DNA from: Welwitschia mirabilis
Taxonomy: Eukaryota; Gnetophyta; Gnetopsida; Welwitschiales
Length of the DNA: 34,605 nucleotides
Direction: 5' to 3'
Assembly (NCBI GenBank): GCA_051453625.1
Contig: JBOZIK010000001.1
Coordinates: forward strand, 77,804,783 to 77,839,387
This document shows, one piece after another, positions 1 through 10,928 of the stretch. Position 1 is the first letter of the stretch, and every line of letters starts with the position of its first letter. A program made the translations under genes and the position numbers. The notes beneath the pieces are model-generated. The model searched no databases, was not told the origin of the DNA, and saw nothing but the letters and a program-made list of their open reading frames with translations.

Positions 1-31
1 ATCTCAATATCAAAAGTAGTTGGTTAGTTAC

Positions 32-1101
32 CTTCTTAATCCAAGGTAACCTTGCAAGGTCTTCTAAAAGAAGATCAGTGCAGTGTGCTGCAGAAGGAGT
101 CCAGTATAAATGTGGATAATGATGCATTAGTAATCTACCTGCTACCTTGTAGGCAGACCCATTGTCTGTAACAACCTACATATTATAGAAGAAAAAAGGC
201 TCAGTTTAAAAAACTAAAAATACAAGCTATTAGACATTAGCATAATAAAAACATTGCTATCTAATGTCTACATTGCTAGTTACCTGCACAACCTTGCTAG
301 GCCCTACTTTATCAATCGCCTTTTTGAACTGATCAAATAGAAACTCTGCATTTCTAATGTTCTCTGATGCATCGATTGATTTCAAAAACATTGCTCCTAA
401 ACCTAAGGCAATTAAAAAATTGACAAGGCTTCTATCTCGTCTATCAGTCCAACCATCTGCAAGAATACTACATCCAAATCTATCCCAGGCCTTCTAATGC
501 TCTATCATCAACTCTTCAATATCATGTTTAACATTTTGTAACATTGAAGTCCGCATCTCCGTGTATGTGGGAGCTCTAAAATTACCTGCTCCACACTCAC
601 CAATAGCATCACAAACCCTCTGAAACATGGGGCTTGTACATGCATACAATGGCAAACCTTGTGAATACCAAAATTGTGCAAGTATCTTGCGTGCTCTCTT
701 GATAACATCCTCCTTAGCACACATGCTTGTATCAATTGTTTGCTGAGTATCAGGACCATTACGTGGAGGTAACAGATCCACAAGCCTGCCTCGAACGGGT
801 CGATAATAAGACTCTAATCCATGTGAAGATGAGCCAAAATGTGGGACCAGAAAGTGGAGGAGTGCTACCACTCTGATGTTGGGCTTGGGCATCACTATCA
901 ACATCAACAAGGCTAGAAGAAGCCTGTCCTCCTGTATCTGTGGTCATACGCTCCCAACCGTCAATTGTTCTCTTTCTAACTCTAGACATAGAGGTTTTGT
1001 GCTCACTCACGGAACTAGACCCTACTTTCTCCATTTGCCTTTCTGCTAAAAGATCAACAAGTTTTGCCTTATTTTTCTTTTTCTCTTCTCTGCGGTTTAA
1101 A
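32..1101 (-). pseudogene. hAT-superfamily transposase (DUF659 type), broken, partial
   Basis: Cut-and-paste DNA transposase remnant read right to left. Two exons are visible. The first runs from the N gap at 1102 down to 284 and ends in CAG followed by GTAACT. The second spans 175 to 32, preceded by an AG and followed by GTAAC, with a 108-bp intron between. Both are in phase. The translation carries the DUF659 signature ADGWTDRRDRSLVNFLI, then VVTDN and SAAHCTDLLLEDL, an order typical of plant hAT transposases. The N-terminal stretch is charged and Lys/Ser-rich; a BED zinc finger would be expected upstream but would fall in the gap. The catalytic C-terminal and dimerisation regions lie beyond the left edge. 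The copy is dead: there is a one-base frame change at about 835-850 and an in-frame TAG at 494-496 just before the DUF659 core. Family assignment is firm; the exact hAT clade is not. Confidence 0.85.
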
Positions 1102-1639
1102 NNNNNNNNNNNNNNNNNNNNNNNNNNNNNNNNNNNNNNNNNNNNNNNNNNNNNNNNNNNNNNNNNNNNNNNNNNNNNNNNNNNNNNNNNNNNNNNNNNN
1201 NNNNNNNNNNNNNNNNNNNNNNNNNNNNNNNNNNNNNNNNNNNNNNNNNNNNNNNNNNNNNNNNNNNNNNNNNNNNNNNNNNNNNNNNNNNNNNNNNNNN
1301 NNNNNNNNNNNNNNNNNNNNNNNNNNNNNNNNNNNNNNNNNNNNNNNNNNNNNNNNNNNNNNNNNNNNNNNNNNNNNNNNNNNNNNNNNNNNNNNNNNNN
1401 NNNNNNNNNNNNNNNNNNNNNNNNNNNNNNNNNNNNNNNNNNNNNNNNNNNNNNNNNNNNNNNNNNNNNNNNNNNNNNNNNNNNNNNNNNNNNNNNNNNN
1501 NNNNNNNNNNNNNNNNNNNNNNNNNNNNNNNNNNNNNNNNNNNNNNNNNNNNNNNNNNNNNNNNNNNNNNNNNNNNNNNNNNNNNNNNNNNNNNNNNNNN
1601 NNNNNNNNNNNNNNNNNNNNNNNNNNNNNNNNNNNNNNN
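1102..1639. other. Assembly gap (538 N)
   Basis: Run of unknown bases. It interrupts the N-terminal coding part of the hAT transposase. Open frames that cross it are artefacts of translating N. Confidence 0.99.
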
Positions 1640-2640
1640 TTCTTCAACCTTATGGCTTGTAATTCTTTATTAAAGTTACACCCATACTAGTCCTAGTAAT
1701 AGAAATTATTATCTAAATATGAGTGTACGACTATGGAGTTGCCTACATAAGGATCCTAGCCTCTAAGTCTCTAACAACTCAACTTATTCAATCTAAGATA
1801 TAATCCCCTTTGCTGTTAAAACAAGCTCAGATAGTAGGGTATGAAGTATCTTATCCATATTAGAGGTAAAGAAAATGGAGGAGGAGAAAGCAAGAGGAGC
1901 TATGAATTCCAAGTAGTAATTTCTTGTCATAGGCACAGAGATCAACCACTAAGTGAAGTGCTACAATGACATGTTAGAGGGCAGCGATGACAAAGCCTTT
2001 GCCTTCTTAGATGGCACCTTAGTTTGTGTATTCAAATTCTGAAATTCAATTCCTCATGGATGCCACGCACTCCAGCAAAGACTCAATTCATGTCTAATTT
2101 GTGACATTTCATAGTAAATGCACCTATACAGGCCAGATGCACTCGTAGGTTTTGACATTTCATATTGAATGCCCTTTTACACTTTAGATTAAAATTTGCG
2201 AAATGTGATAAAAAGCGACATTGATTTATGTTCAGTGCACTGTATATCTGTTTGATACATTATGGTATGAGATGCGAGATAGAATAGGTGGTAGTTTAAA
2301 GATGAGTAGCAGATGGAAGAACTCAAAAAAATCCCAGGGGAAAAATGTTATCATTCCATTTTGGGCCTTGCTTTGGTACTCCAAAGTCCAGTCAGTTATC
2401 CGATAGTTAAAAAGAATCACAAGACAAAATCCAAATTAGGCCATAGAATGAGAATCGTGCATTGACCAAATACATCGACTTCTTAATTCTAGAAACAAAT
2501 TTGACATAACAGGGCCCCGTAATGAAAACAAATGATACAACAACTTATGTCATTTCAACTTCATGATAAACAGAGAAAGGGAAAGAGAAACTGAGAAAGT
2601 GAGAACTCACCAGCCTGGGTGTGCTCCTTGCCTCGTTCTC
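1640..2640. other. Non-coding stretch, probably hAT 5' region
   Basis: No conserved protein or RNA is recognised on either strand. Short open frames at 2221-2420 overlap on both strands and carry no known motif. By position it would be the leader or first intron of the hAT transposase if the element extends to about 3120. Confidence 0.4.
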
Positions 2641-2915
2641 TGTTAGTGCTTCACTGCTTGGAGTAGTTGCAGGGCGTGTGTGCTTCTGCAGCGTGCATCC
2701 TTGGTGAAGCTACTACCCTTCTCTGCGCGTGCATGCTTTTGCAGCTCTGCTCCTTTGCTATCCTTCTTTGCGGCCTGCATGTTGGTTTTTTAGTTCGTTT
2801 GTGGCTTGTGCCGCTGTGCCTCTGCGTGACCAAGCTGCTTCGCCTGCTCGCTCTTCTCTTTGTTCTGCCTTCTGTGTCTCCGAAGTCCGAAGTCCGAAAA
2901 TAGGAAAATGCCCAA
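2641..2915. other. G+C-richer patch, probable hAT leader
   Basis: Clearly richer in G+C than its surroundings, with several GTGCNTGC- and CTGC-like words. Open frames exist on both strands (2667-2903 on +, 2651-2920 on -), as expected from low stop density in such a composition. The + frame gives a Cys/Leu-rich peptide and the - frame an Arg/Ser-rich one; neither resembles a known family. It ends in a short direct repeat of CCGAAGT at 2880-2894. Confidence 0.35.
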
Positions 2916-2942
2916 TCCACGAAAGAGGTTAGTTATCAGTCA

Positions 2943-3117
2943 CGGCGACTGAAGAAGCCGACTTTTTCTCAGATATTTGTCCATTTGAAGCACTTAATCA
3001 CATGATTTTTAGGTGGCGACTAGTCTGCAATAGTCGACGCAAATAGTCGCGTCAACTCAAATAAAGTCGACGCGAATTAGTCGTGGCGACTAAGCGCTCT
3101 AACGACGTTTAGTCGCT
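2943..3117. repeat. Cluster of GTCGAC / GCGACTA-type short repeats (candidate hAT subterminal region)
   Basis: Within 175 bp the words GCGACT, GTCGAC, AGTCGCG and their complements recur at least eight times: about 2945, 2958, 3016, 3032, 3045, 3066, 3080-3090 and 3111. Several are palindromic, such as GTCGAC and GCGACTAGTC. hAT elements usually carry such irregularly spaced clusters near their ends as transposase binding sites. The cluster lies upstream of the hAT transposase, on the expected side. The spacing is irregular, unlike the LTR arrays further along. Confidence 0.5.
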
Positions 3118-3125
3118 GCTTAATG

Positions 3126-5835
3126 AATCATTGGGTGACACATCTCCTTTTTTAAAAGTATGGTGAGGACAACTGAAGACAAAGGAAAGATTATTTTCAT
3201 GAGAACAAGAAGTAAGGTTATGGAGAGAAGTTATAATCTTACCTATTGGTATATAATTCTATTTGCATTTCAAAAATGATATTCCATAAAATCCTTGTTC
3301 CAACTCTATGAAAGTTGAAATAATTTATAGGACACTTGTTAGAGGTGGATTTGAATTCACCCTTTTCCTAGTGAAACAAATACTTATTACTGTGAAAAGA
3401 ATAAAATTGCCATTAAAGAATACTTGTCATAAAGTGCAAAAATATCTTCACGAAGGACCTTTAGATAGGAAACCAAAAGCTTCCTTAAAAAACTTAATAA
3501 ATCTCATTATAAGAACTTGTCAAACAAGACAAATAAAAAATATGGAGAAAGCTAACCACAAGGAGGAGAAAGCTAACCACAAGGAGGAAGCTTAGACATA
3601 AAATGTCACGATGCAGATGAAATTTGGGAAAATCATGATTTATCAAAAGAAAAGCTAAGAAATTAAGTATAAGATGTAAAAATGTTACAAGAAAGGAAAT
3701 AACAGAAAGAAATCATGCTAGATAATTAGTCTAAGATGTGAACAATTAACACAAACAACAAAACATATTAGAGGATCATAAAATATATATAGTGCTTANN
3801 NNNGAGGCTAACAAAAACATGTAAAACAAAAGGGAAAAAAATGAAAATGGAAGCGAAATACATAAAAAAATGGTGTTGGTAAGAGGTTGTGGAATCTAGG
3901 ATACATGGTATCCCCATGAGAGCCTGGAAAGCATTGTAAAAACTCAAGGAGGAGTAGGCGTTGAGTCCCCTAAAAAATAAAGAAATTGCTAAAATAAAAA
4001 AAAACTGTATATTTAGAGATTACTCATAGTTAACAAAGGGCCTTGGTCAAAACTTGAAGTTTGAACTCTTGGGTTGAAAACATGTCTAGAATGACACAGA
4101 TGCATGGTCAGTGTCAACGAAATGACTAGAAGGAACATGTGTTAGAAGAGAGACAAATGGCACTTAGAAATGAGTGCTTGGATAGTACAAAAAGAATGGA
4201 AGCCCAAGGTTTTAACATTGCAAAATAAAATCTTATCAGATTGGACAAGGTTTTGTTACGGTATCTATAAGAAGACTTTTAAGACTAAAACAACACTAAA
4301 TGTATGCCTGGACGATAAAAAGAAAGAACAAAGAAGCATGCATAATGAACCTCACACAGTCAATATTAATTAAATAAATAATAAGGAAATAATATAATTT
4401 AGGGATTCACCCTAACTAACGACACCGTAGTGTTTTGAAATGATTAAAAAAAACAATTAATACATGATCATAAATAATTGAATTTTACTCAATAGGACAA
4501 ACAAATATTAATTATCTAGTGGATTTTGACATTTCTAAGGGTGGGATGCATTGAGTGACCATTAACAAAAGAACCAAGAGAAGACCTTGGAGAAACAATG
4601 AGAGAACTTGAATCATCTCTACGTCAGGAACTATTTGTAATTTGTTGTTTGGAATTTTGAGTATTAACTAGGAGCACAAAGGTTCCACCATAACATCATA
4701 TATCATTTTTTTGACCATCTAACATGAACATTTTTGAATTACCATACATAAAAGAGCAACATTTTTTTCATGGATCACATGATTCCGATACCATTAAGGA
4801 CAGAACTTTTAACAGGAACTTGTGCTTACTACACCTGTTCAAAGACCTCAATACACAAAGGGAAAAAACATTGTATTTCTCATCAAGACTTGAGAACTTA
4901 GAATATACGATACATTAATTTTTTTGTAGAAGGAAAATATTTACCAGTCCCTTCGAAGTTCGATAATCAAAGAATATTACTTGGGAACAACCTTTTAGAA
5001 ATCCCTCTAATTCAGAAGACATATGCTAAGTAAATATCTTCTAGAAAAACATAAATATAATCAAAGCTCTTTGTACTTCAGTTATTTTCTTTTCATTCAC
5101 AAGCCATCAAAGTTTTTCCACTGGACTTCTTACTTGGGGTTAATAAGTGCTTATTGTCTCCCTAGGTTCATTCCTTTCTAGAGATTCCTAGAAAGAGGTA
5201 GTGGGATTGATTTTTGAATTTCATCTACTCTAACTGTATGAACATTATTTGCATTTTTCTTATACGCGTATGAATGGCACTTGGCACATTCATTTACAGT
5301 ATACACCATGGAGCAAGATGACATAACCTCATTGCAATACTTGCTATATGCGAGCACAACAATGGTTACAACAAATGTCTGTCAGTGAGGAAATTTGCAA
5401 ATCCACCCTTCTGGTAAGCAATAAATTCTTTGGTTGTTTCACTCGATTTAACATGGTCATATGATTGGACGTATCACTGCCTTATCAACTTCTTGCCATG
5501 CCCATTGAGCAGAGTATCGAGTCTGTGTTTATTATAGATTGTTAAACTGCTGGATGAACGGAAAGCATCACTTCATGAAGCATTAAGATATTCATAAAAA
5601 CTCTATCCATCCATCTTAATTGGAGAACTGTAGAGCTATTGAAATAAACCTTTCTTTTCTTTCCTTTTTCCTTTTTGTAAGACTTTTCACTGTCAGTATG
5701 ACAATGCAAGTTTATTCATGCCGTATGTTTTAGCAGTTGTTACCCTGGAGCTCTTTTATTTCGTTAGTTTATTCATTTAATTTGAGTGTGGTTGAGATAA
5801 AGTTCTTTTACCAGAGAATTGAACATTCTGAAGTA
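3126..5835. other. Intergenic / 5' flank of the D-2HGDH gene, nothing recognised
   Basis: About 2.7 kb of AT-rich DNA. The longest frame (3308-3595, +) gives a Lys-rich peptide with no known motif and ends in a 21-bp tandem duplication at about 3543-3585 that encodes KANHKEE twice. Small frames at 4170-4373 and 4724-4918 look random. There is a five-N gap at 3799-3803. A pyrimidine-rich tract at about 5647-5676 could belong to the gene's 5' UTR or to an intron polypyrimidine tract. The promoter should lie here, but no convincing TATA box or start site can be chosen. Confidence 0.4.
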
Positions 5836-5861
5836 ATGCAGGATATGTTTCAACTTTTCAG

Positions 5862-6256
5862 GAGGCACTTGTTCCATTCAATCCAATGTGTATACAACAA
5901 TAAGTTTTTTAGGTTCTGTATATGGCCAGGGGCTGCATACCCAAAATAAAAATTTTGCTCAACATAACAAGCAGCACTTTGTTTTACCCAGAAGTTCATA
6001 TTGGTTTCTTCATTCTTCCCCAATACAAGGATCATATGAGATCTGTCCCAGATGTTTTGGAACTTCAGTTGAAAAAGTTAACAGAGACCCTTCTTTTGCA
6101 AAGATAGAAACTCATGATGTTGTCCATTTTCAAAATATACTTGGAAAGAAGAATGTTCTTCAGGGGGAGGAGGAGCTAGCCACAGCAAATATGGATTGGA
6201 TGAAGAAATATAAAGGGTCAAGCCAGCTTCTGCTTCGTCCTCACACTACAAAGGAG
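5862..6256 (+). CDS. D2HGDH: D-2-hydroxyglutarate dehydrogenase, first visible coding exon
   Basis: N-terminal exon of the mitochondrial FAD enzyme that oxidises D-2-hydroxyglutarate to 2-oxoglutarate and, in plants, passes electrons to the ETF/ETFQO system during lysine and branched-chain amino-acid catabolism. The translation contains FQNILGKKNVLQGEEELATA followed by MDWMKKYKGSSQLLLRPHTT, matching the plant D-2HGDH segment just before and into the FAD_binding_4 domain. The preceding part, about 85 residues, is poorly conserved and suits a transit peptide. The exon ends in AAG GAG then GTATGC, phase 0, and continues into 11820. The start is uncertain. In this frame there is no ATG between a stop at 5834-5836 and the conserved part, so an upstream exon joined at the AG at 5860-5861 is one reading. 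The other is an ATG at 5836 in the neighbouring frame, which needs one base fewer, for example in the T6 run at 5905-5910. Confidence 0.85.
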
Positions 6257-6799
6257 GTATGCAAAGCCCACTTTCTTGGTTTTTCATCTGCAAAGGTTTG
6301 TTCTGTTCATATGATGGCAAGCTGCACATTTTCAGGTTTGTAACCATGCTTGTTTGAAGGTTTTGGTTTTATGTTTGAAAGGATACAAGCTTTCAAGGAA
6401 CTCATTTATAGGTTTTAGCATTTAATGCATTCTAACATTACATAACTTATTAATGTTACTTCATTTAATTATGGTATCCATATCTGTCACTCTTACATAG
6501 CTTGAGTAGTAAGACTTAGGCATGAGTATTGTGTTTGTATCTTCTTTCTTTGGTAGCATCTCTTCATGCATTCCATTTAGCCTGAATTATGTTTCTGTAA
6601 TTATTTGTCATCTTTTTTAAATACGTAGTTCTGTATATGCAATCAAAGTTCCATTTCTGGCTTGGGTTTGGGCTTTGCTTAAGCACATAACTTGTTACTT
6701 CCTGGTCATAGCTCAATTTTTGATTTTGTACCAAAAACTGAATCATCTGATAGCAAGACATCACTGCACTCTAAGAATGAAATGGGAGGTTAGGAGCAT

Positions 6800-7591
6800 T
6801 CATAACACACACAAGACAATAGTAACAGTCAAATAGTTTAGTTTTTCAACCAATGGCCTATGTCCTATAGGCTCTTCAAGAAGCTTTCCATTATTCAAAG
6901 TCAATTTAACATTTGGGTCACCAAGAGAATCAATCGGCCTACACCCACGCATGCTAGTCTGATCAAGTAAGCCTAAACCATATTTCATCTGTGAAAGGCT
7001 TGTCCCCTCTGAAGAACAACCTACCTCAATACCAGGAAAATATCTAAGATAGCCCAAAATTTTGGTAAAAATGTTGCTGCAAGAAAGGTTTTACTTTAAA
7101 ATACTTGTGCCATCATCAGCTATCACTAGAATATTATCTACGTATACCACCAGAATAATACACCTAGCACTAGAACACGTGTAAAACACAGTATGATCTG
7201 TCTGACAACATCTCATAACACTAAATCGAGGCACAAACTCATTGAACTATCCAAACGAAGCCCTAGGAGACTAATTCAGACCATAAATAGACTTCTTCAA
7301 CCTGTAAACATGCGTACCACACTCCTTCTAAACAACAAACCCTGGTGGTTGCTCCATGTACACCTCTTCTTTCAAATGATCATGGAGAAAGACATTGTTC
7401 ACATCAAGCTAATAGAGAGGCCACTCAAAGTTAGCAGCTAAAGAGATGAGCACACAAACAGAAGTGATCTTCGTTGCAAGAGAGAAGGTTTCTACATAAC
7501 CAATACCATATACTTGTGTATACCACTTTGCAACTAGCCTGGCTTTCAACTGCTCAATTGAACCATCAAGAAGATATTTCATTACATACAT
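6800..7591 (-). pseudogene. copia reverse transcriptase (antisense), decayed
   Basis: RT domain of the intron copia element. In one frame from 7591 down it gives KARLVAKWYTQVYGIGYVET, then LDVNNVFLHDHLKEEVYM with the first catalytic Asp, then the second catalytic box as YVDNILV, where the second Asp of YVDD is replaced by Asn. Four in-frame TAG codons sit at 7409-7411, 7328-7330, 7271-7273 and 7247-7249, at least two at positions that are normally glutamine (the YQLDV and KQSPR contexts). After a frame change, 7057-6800 gives LRYFPGIEV and KLNYLTVT, the connection region, then similarity is lost. Confidence 0.85.
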
Positions 7592-8216
7592 CCACCTACA
7601 CCGTACAACTAATTTACTTGGAAGAAGAGGAACATGCTTCTAGGTATCATTTCATATAAGAGTAGACATCTCATCCTGCATAGCTGTATACCAACCAATG
7701 GTCTGATAATTCCTCCTTAATTGATCTTGGAATTGAACTGGAGGCTAAGGAGGCCACAAAACATCTGAACAAAGTACTTAGTGACATATAAGAAACATGA
7801 CACTCGATTGGATGAGATGTACAGGTCTTGGTACCTTTTCTAAGTGCAATAGGTAAATCTAGATTTGTAAATCTGTCGTCAGAAGAGTTCACTGGTGTTG
7901 ACTAAGGTGCAGGTGGACTTGCAGAAGGAGTAGCAGCTGGTACAAGACTCAAAGTTGGAGGACTTGTCTTCCTTTGATAAACTTGAGTGGTAGGAAAACA
8001 TGGAGGATTAGGAATAAAGGGAGAAAGGCTCTCAAGTCAACACACTTATATCCTTTCTGAGTATTTGAATACTCCACAAAAACACATTTGATAGACTGTG
8101 CAAATAATTTAGCCAACCTAGTAGAAGCTTCATGCATAAAACAAATATAATCAAATGTCTTCACTGGGATGGAAAACGAATTTTGTTGTGGAAACAAAAT
8201 GGAAAAGGGGGCTTTG
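7592..8216 (-). pseudogene. copia integrase-RT linker, decayed
   Basis: Spacer between the integrase core and RT of the intron copia element, with many stops and several frames. A fragment on the - strand at 8197-7949 reads CVFVEYSNTQKGYKCVD, which matches the small conserved C-terminal integrase segment usually written as F.GY....KGY.C. The rest is unalignable by eye. Confidence 0.6.
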
Positions 8217-8948
8217 TCATGATGGACTGATTAGTGGGTAAGGCTTAGGAGATAGCAAGCTATGAGAATCGCATCCCCCCAAACGGATTTTGGAACATGC
8301 ATATAAGATAAAGGGAACGAGCAACATCAAGGACATGCTGACTTTTATGTTTAGCAACTCCATTGTATCGAGGAGTATGGGCACAAGATGATAAATGATG
8401 AACCCATTGATGGACATAAATGAATTGAAGTTGGCTGAAAAATATTCACGTGCATTATTAGAAAGTGAAGTTTCAATTTTGACATTAAATTGGGTTTGCA
8501 CTTTTGTACTAAAAGATTGAAAAATCTGAAACAACTCTGAATTTTCTTTCATTAGATAAACCCACGTCATATGTGAGAAATCATCAATGAAGGTTACAAA
8601 ATAGCGAAAACCACCTCTAGAGGGAATTTTAATTGGCTCGTATACATCAAAATGGACTAACTCAAAACAACTGCTACTGCAATTAATTGTTCTAGTGGGG
8701 TAAGAGACTTGATGATGTTTCCTAAACTCACAAGCTTCACCTTCTAATGTAGACTTATACTTGATAGAAGGATATAATATTTTTAACTTAGCTGAAGACG
8801 GATGACCCATTTGGCAGTGGAGAAGATAAGGGAAAACGGAAGGAGAAGAGGAAAGGAGGGCTTTATCACTAGGATCATCAATAAGATAGTACAGTCCTCT
8901 TGATTCATGCCCTTCACCAATTTGTTTCCTCGTGTGGAGACCTTGCAT
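8217..8948 (-). pseudogene. copia GAG-pre-integrase and integrase core
   Basis: A 243-codon frame. It starts in the GAG-pre-integrase zinc region (LLHCQMGHPSSAKLK supplies the His pair; the Cys pair is degraded to CEFRKHH). It then shows the rve core with FELVHFDVYEPIKIPSRGGF (first catalytic Asp in HFDV), YFVTFIDDFSHMTWVYLMK, and SNNAREYFS, where the second catalytic Asp of the usual SDNG is Asn. The third catalytic Glu region is scrambled beyond about residue 195, apparently by a frameshift. The integrase is therefore inactive. It inserts copia cDNA in an intact element. Confidence 0.87.
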
Positions 8949-9119
8949 CGTACAATGAGAAGGATAAATTGTTACTATGCACTAAAGAGTTTGGCACAAA
9001 TTACTCAAGGACATTAAATTAACTAGAAATTTAGGAACAAACAACATTGAAGACTATGTAATCTAAGAACTAGGATTAGCTTTACCAATACCATTGATGG
9101 CAGAAATGGTACCATCTGC

Positions 9120-9874
9120 NNNNNNNNNNNNNNNNNNNNNNNNNNNNNNNNNNNNNNNNNNNNNNNNNNNNNNNNNNNNNNNNNNNNNNNNNNNNNNNNN
9201 NNNNNNNNNNNNNNNNNNNNNNNNNNNNNNNNNNNNNNNNNNNNNNNNNNNNNNNNNNNNNNNNNNNNNNNNNNNNNNNNNNNNNNNNNNNNNNNNNNNN
9301 NNNNNNNNNNNNNNNNNNNNNNNNNNNNNNNNNNNNNNNNNNNNNNNNNNNNNNNNNNNNNNNNNNNNNNNNNNNNNNNNNNNNNNNNNNNNNNNNNNNN
9401 NNNNNNNNNNNNNNNNNNNNNNNNNNNNNNNNNNNNNNNNNNNNNNNNNNNNNNNNNNNNNNNNNNNNNNNNNNNNNNNNNNNNNNNNNNNNNNNNNNNN
9501 NNNNNNNNNNNNNNNNNNNNNNNNNNNNNNNNNNNNNNNNNNNNNNNNNNNNNNNNNNNNNNNNNNNNNNNNNNNNNNNNNNNNNNNNNNNNNNNNNNNN
9601 NNNNNNNNNNNNNNNNNNNNNNNNNNNNNNNNNNNNNNNNNNNNNNNNNNNNNNNNNNNNNNNNNNNNNNNNNNNNNNNNNNNNNNNNNNNNNNNNNNNN
9701 NNNNNNNNNNNNNNNNNNNNNNNNNNNNNNNNNNNNNNNNNNNNNNNNNNNNNNNNNNNNNNNNNNNNNNNNNNNNNNNNNNNNNNNNNNNNNNNNNNNN
9801 NNNNNNNNNNNNNNNNNNNNNNNNNNNNNNNNNNNNNNNNNNNNNNNNNNNNNNNNNNNNNNNNNNNNNNNNNN
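9120..9874. other. Assembly gap (755 N)
   Basis: Unknown bases inside the copia element, between protease and the GAG-pre-integrase region. Confidence 0.99.
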
Positions 9875-9877
9875 GAT

Positions 9878-9915
9878 GAGAATCTAGTCATATGGTTAGA
9901 TGCCCTAGAGTCCAA
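9878..9915 (-). pseudogene. copia aspartic protease fragment
   Basis: Just before the N gap, the - strand reads MDSRASNHMTRF, matching the copia protease active site DSGASNHMT with Gly changed to Arg. The gap at 9120-9874 hides the rest. Position between gag (right) and integrase (left) is as expected. Confidence 0.75.
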
Positions 9916-9949
9916 AATCCACAGATCTAATGCAATGAAAGAGAAAGAA

Positions 9950-10928
9950 GAAAGGACTATGATTGAGAAGGAAGAAGCTTAGAAAACTCCTATTCGATAG
10001 CGGTTACCTAATCAAATGTTTGCTCAAAGGATGGCTTCTATGACTCTAGAGGATCTTAAGAAGCATATGTTGTAGAATTGAAACCTTATAAGTCCTAATG
10101 GAACTCCTTAGTGTGGCCCTTTCTCCCACAATGGTTACACCACCTTTCCCCTTGAGTAGGTGTTCTGCCACCATGTCCTCCCCTTGACTTGAAGCATCCA
10201 CCTCATCCCCTGGACCACCTCTACTTGATGTCCACCTTGTCCCCTATCATGTTCTCCACTAGAAAGTGCAAAGGCTTATTTATCTGTCTGAGTGAAAGGT
10301 GATTCAAACAACATCACCTTTTTGAGCCTTGCAAAAACTTCAGATCAAGAAGGGAGAGATGAGCTTACCAAGACTTGAGCCTTCACTAGCTCATATTCAC
10401 TTTTGAAACCACGCAAGAAATGCACCACATGAAAGTCCTCATATTGCTCTGCCATTTTAGGCACATCAAAGGGAATTGATTGATACAAATTCTACTCATC
10501 AAAGATTCTACATATTTTAGAATAATGGTCTTCTAAATGTTTCTTACCTTGCCAAGTATTGAAGAAATCTTGAGAAGTCCGATATATCCTGGTAATATTG
10601 GTTGTACTAGAACATAGCTCATGCAAGTGCTGCCACACTAATTTCATAGTCTTAAGGAGCATTACTCTGCAACTGATATCTAGAGCAAGGTCTTGATTTG
10701 GGCATCTTCTTGGATCAATGTTTTATTCTCAATGTTTGTGGAAGCAAGAAGATCTTGAACAATGTATTTAAGCTTTCACCTAGCCACTAGAGAGACCTCC
10801 ACAATAATAGATTACAATGAAAAATTTTCTCCATCCAACTTTAGAGACGTCATGTGATAAATTTGAAACTCTGATGGTGACCTCACAAATGTTTTAGAGG
10901 AGCTACTAGGACTACCTATCCCACTCAT
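9950..10928 (-). pseudogene. copia gag (capsid and zinc knuckle), decayed
   Basis: The frame begins with ATG at 10928 (MSGIGSPSSSSKTF) followed by YHMTSLKLDGENFSL, a usual start of plant copia gag (UBN2-type capsid). Stops and frame changes follow. A zinc knuckle is visible at 10139-10098 as CNHCGRKGHTKEF, that is C-x2-C-x4-H-x4 with the last Cys replaced by Phe. Capsid and nucleic-acid binding would be its roles in an intact element. Confidence 0.75.

Larger units (their letters stand above)
1..3125 (-). mobile_element. hAT DNA transposon, partial (right part; left end outside window)
   Basis: Proposed extent of the element carrying the broken transposase. The transposase reads leftwards, so the 5' end of the element should be on the right. 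A dense GTCG/CGAC cluster at 2943-3117 fits the subterminal motif clusters that hAT transposases bind, and is used here as the tentative right limit. No terminal inverted repeat or 8-bp target duplication can be proven because the left end is not in the window. The stretch 1102-1639 is unknown sequence. The transposase is seen; the element boundary is inference. Confidence 0.45.

Noticed and set aside
940-1690. Long open frames spanning 940-1662, 1064-1690 and 1069-1647
   Set aside because: They exist only because the 538-N gap contains no stop codons.
2651-2920. Cys/Leu-rich and Arg/Ser-rich frames on opposite strands
   Set aside because: Overlapping frames in a G+C-richer patch, no known motif, no sign of splicing or conservation.
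3308-3595. 95-codon Lys-rich frame
   Set aside because: No family resemblance; AT-rich composition and a terminal tandem duplication explain its character.
5888-5890. GTG start for the D-2HGDH frame
   Set aside because: GTG is not a normal start in plant nuclear genes; the true start is either upstream by splicing or the ATG at 5836.
7193-7659. + strand frames at 7193-7441 and 7474-7659
   Set aside because: Shadows of the antisense copia RT.
9082-9915. Open frames of over 260 codons on both strands
   Set aside because: Almost wholly N. Only the first 12 residues on the - strand (protease motif) are real sequence.
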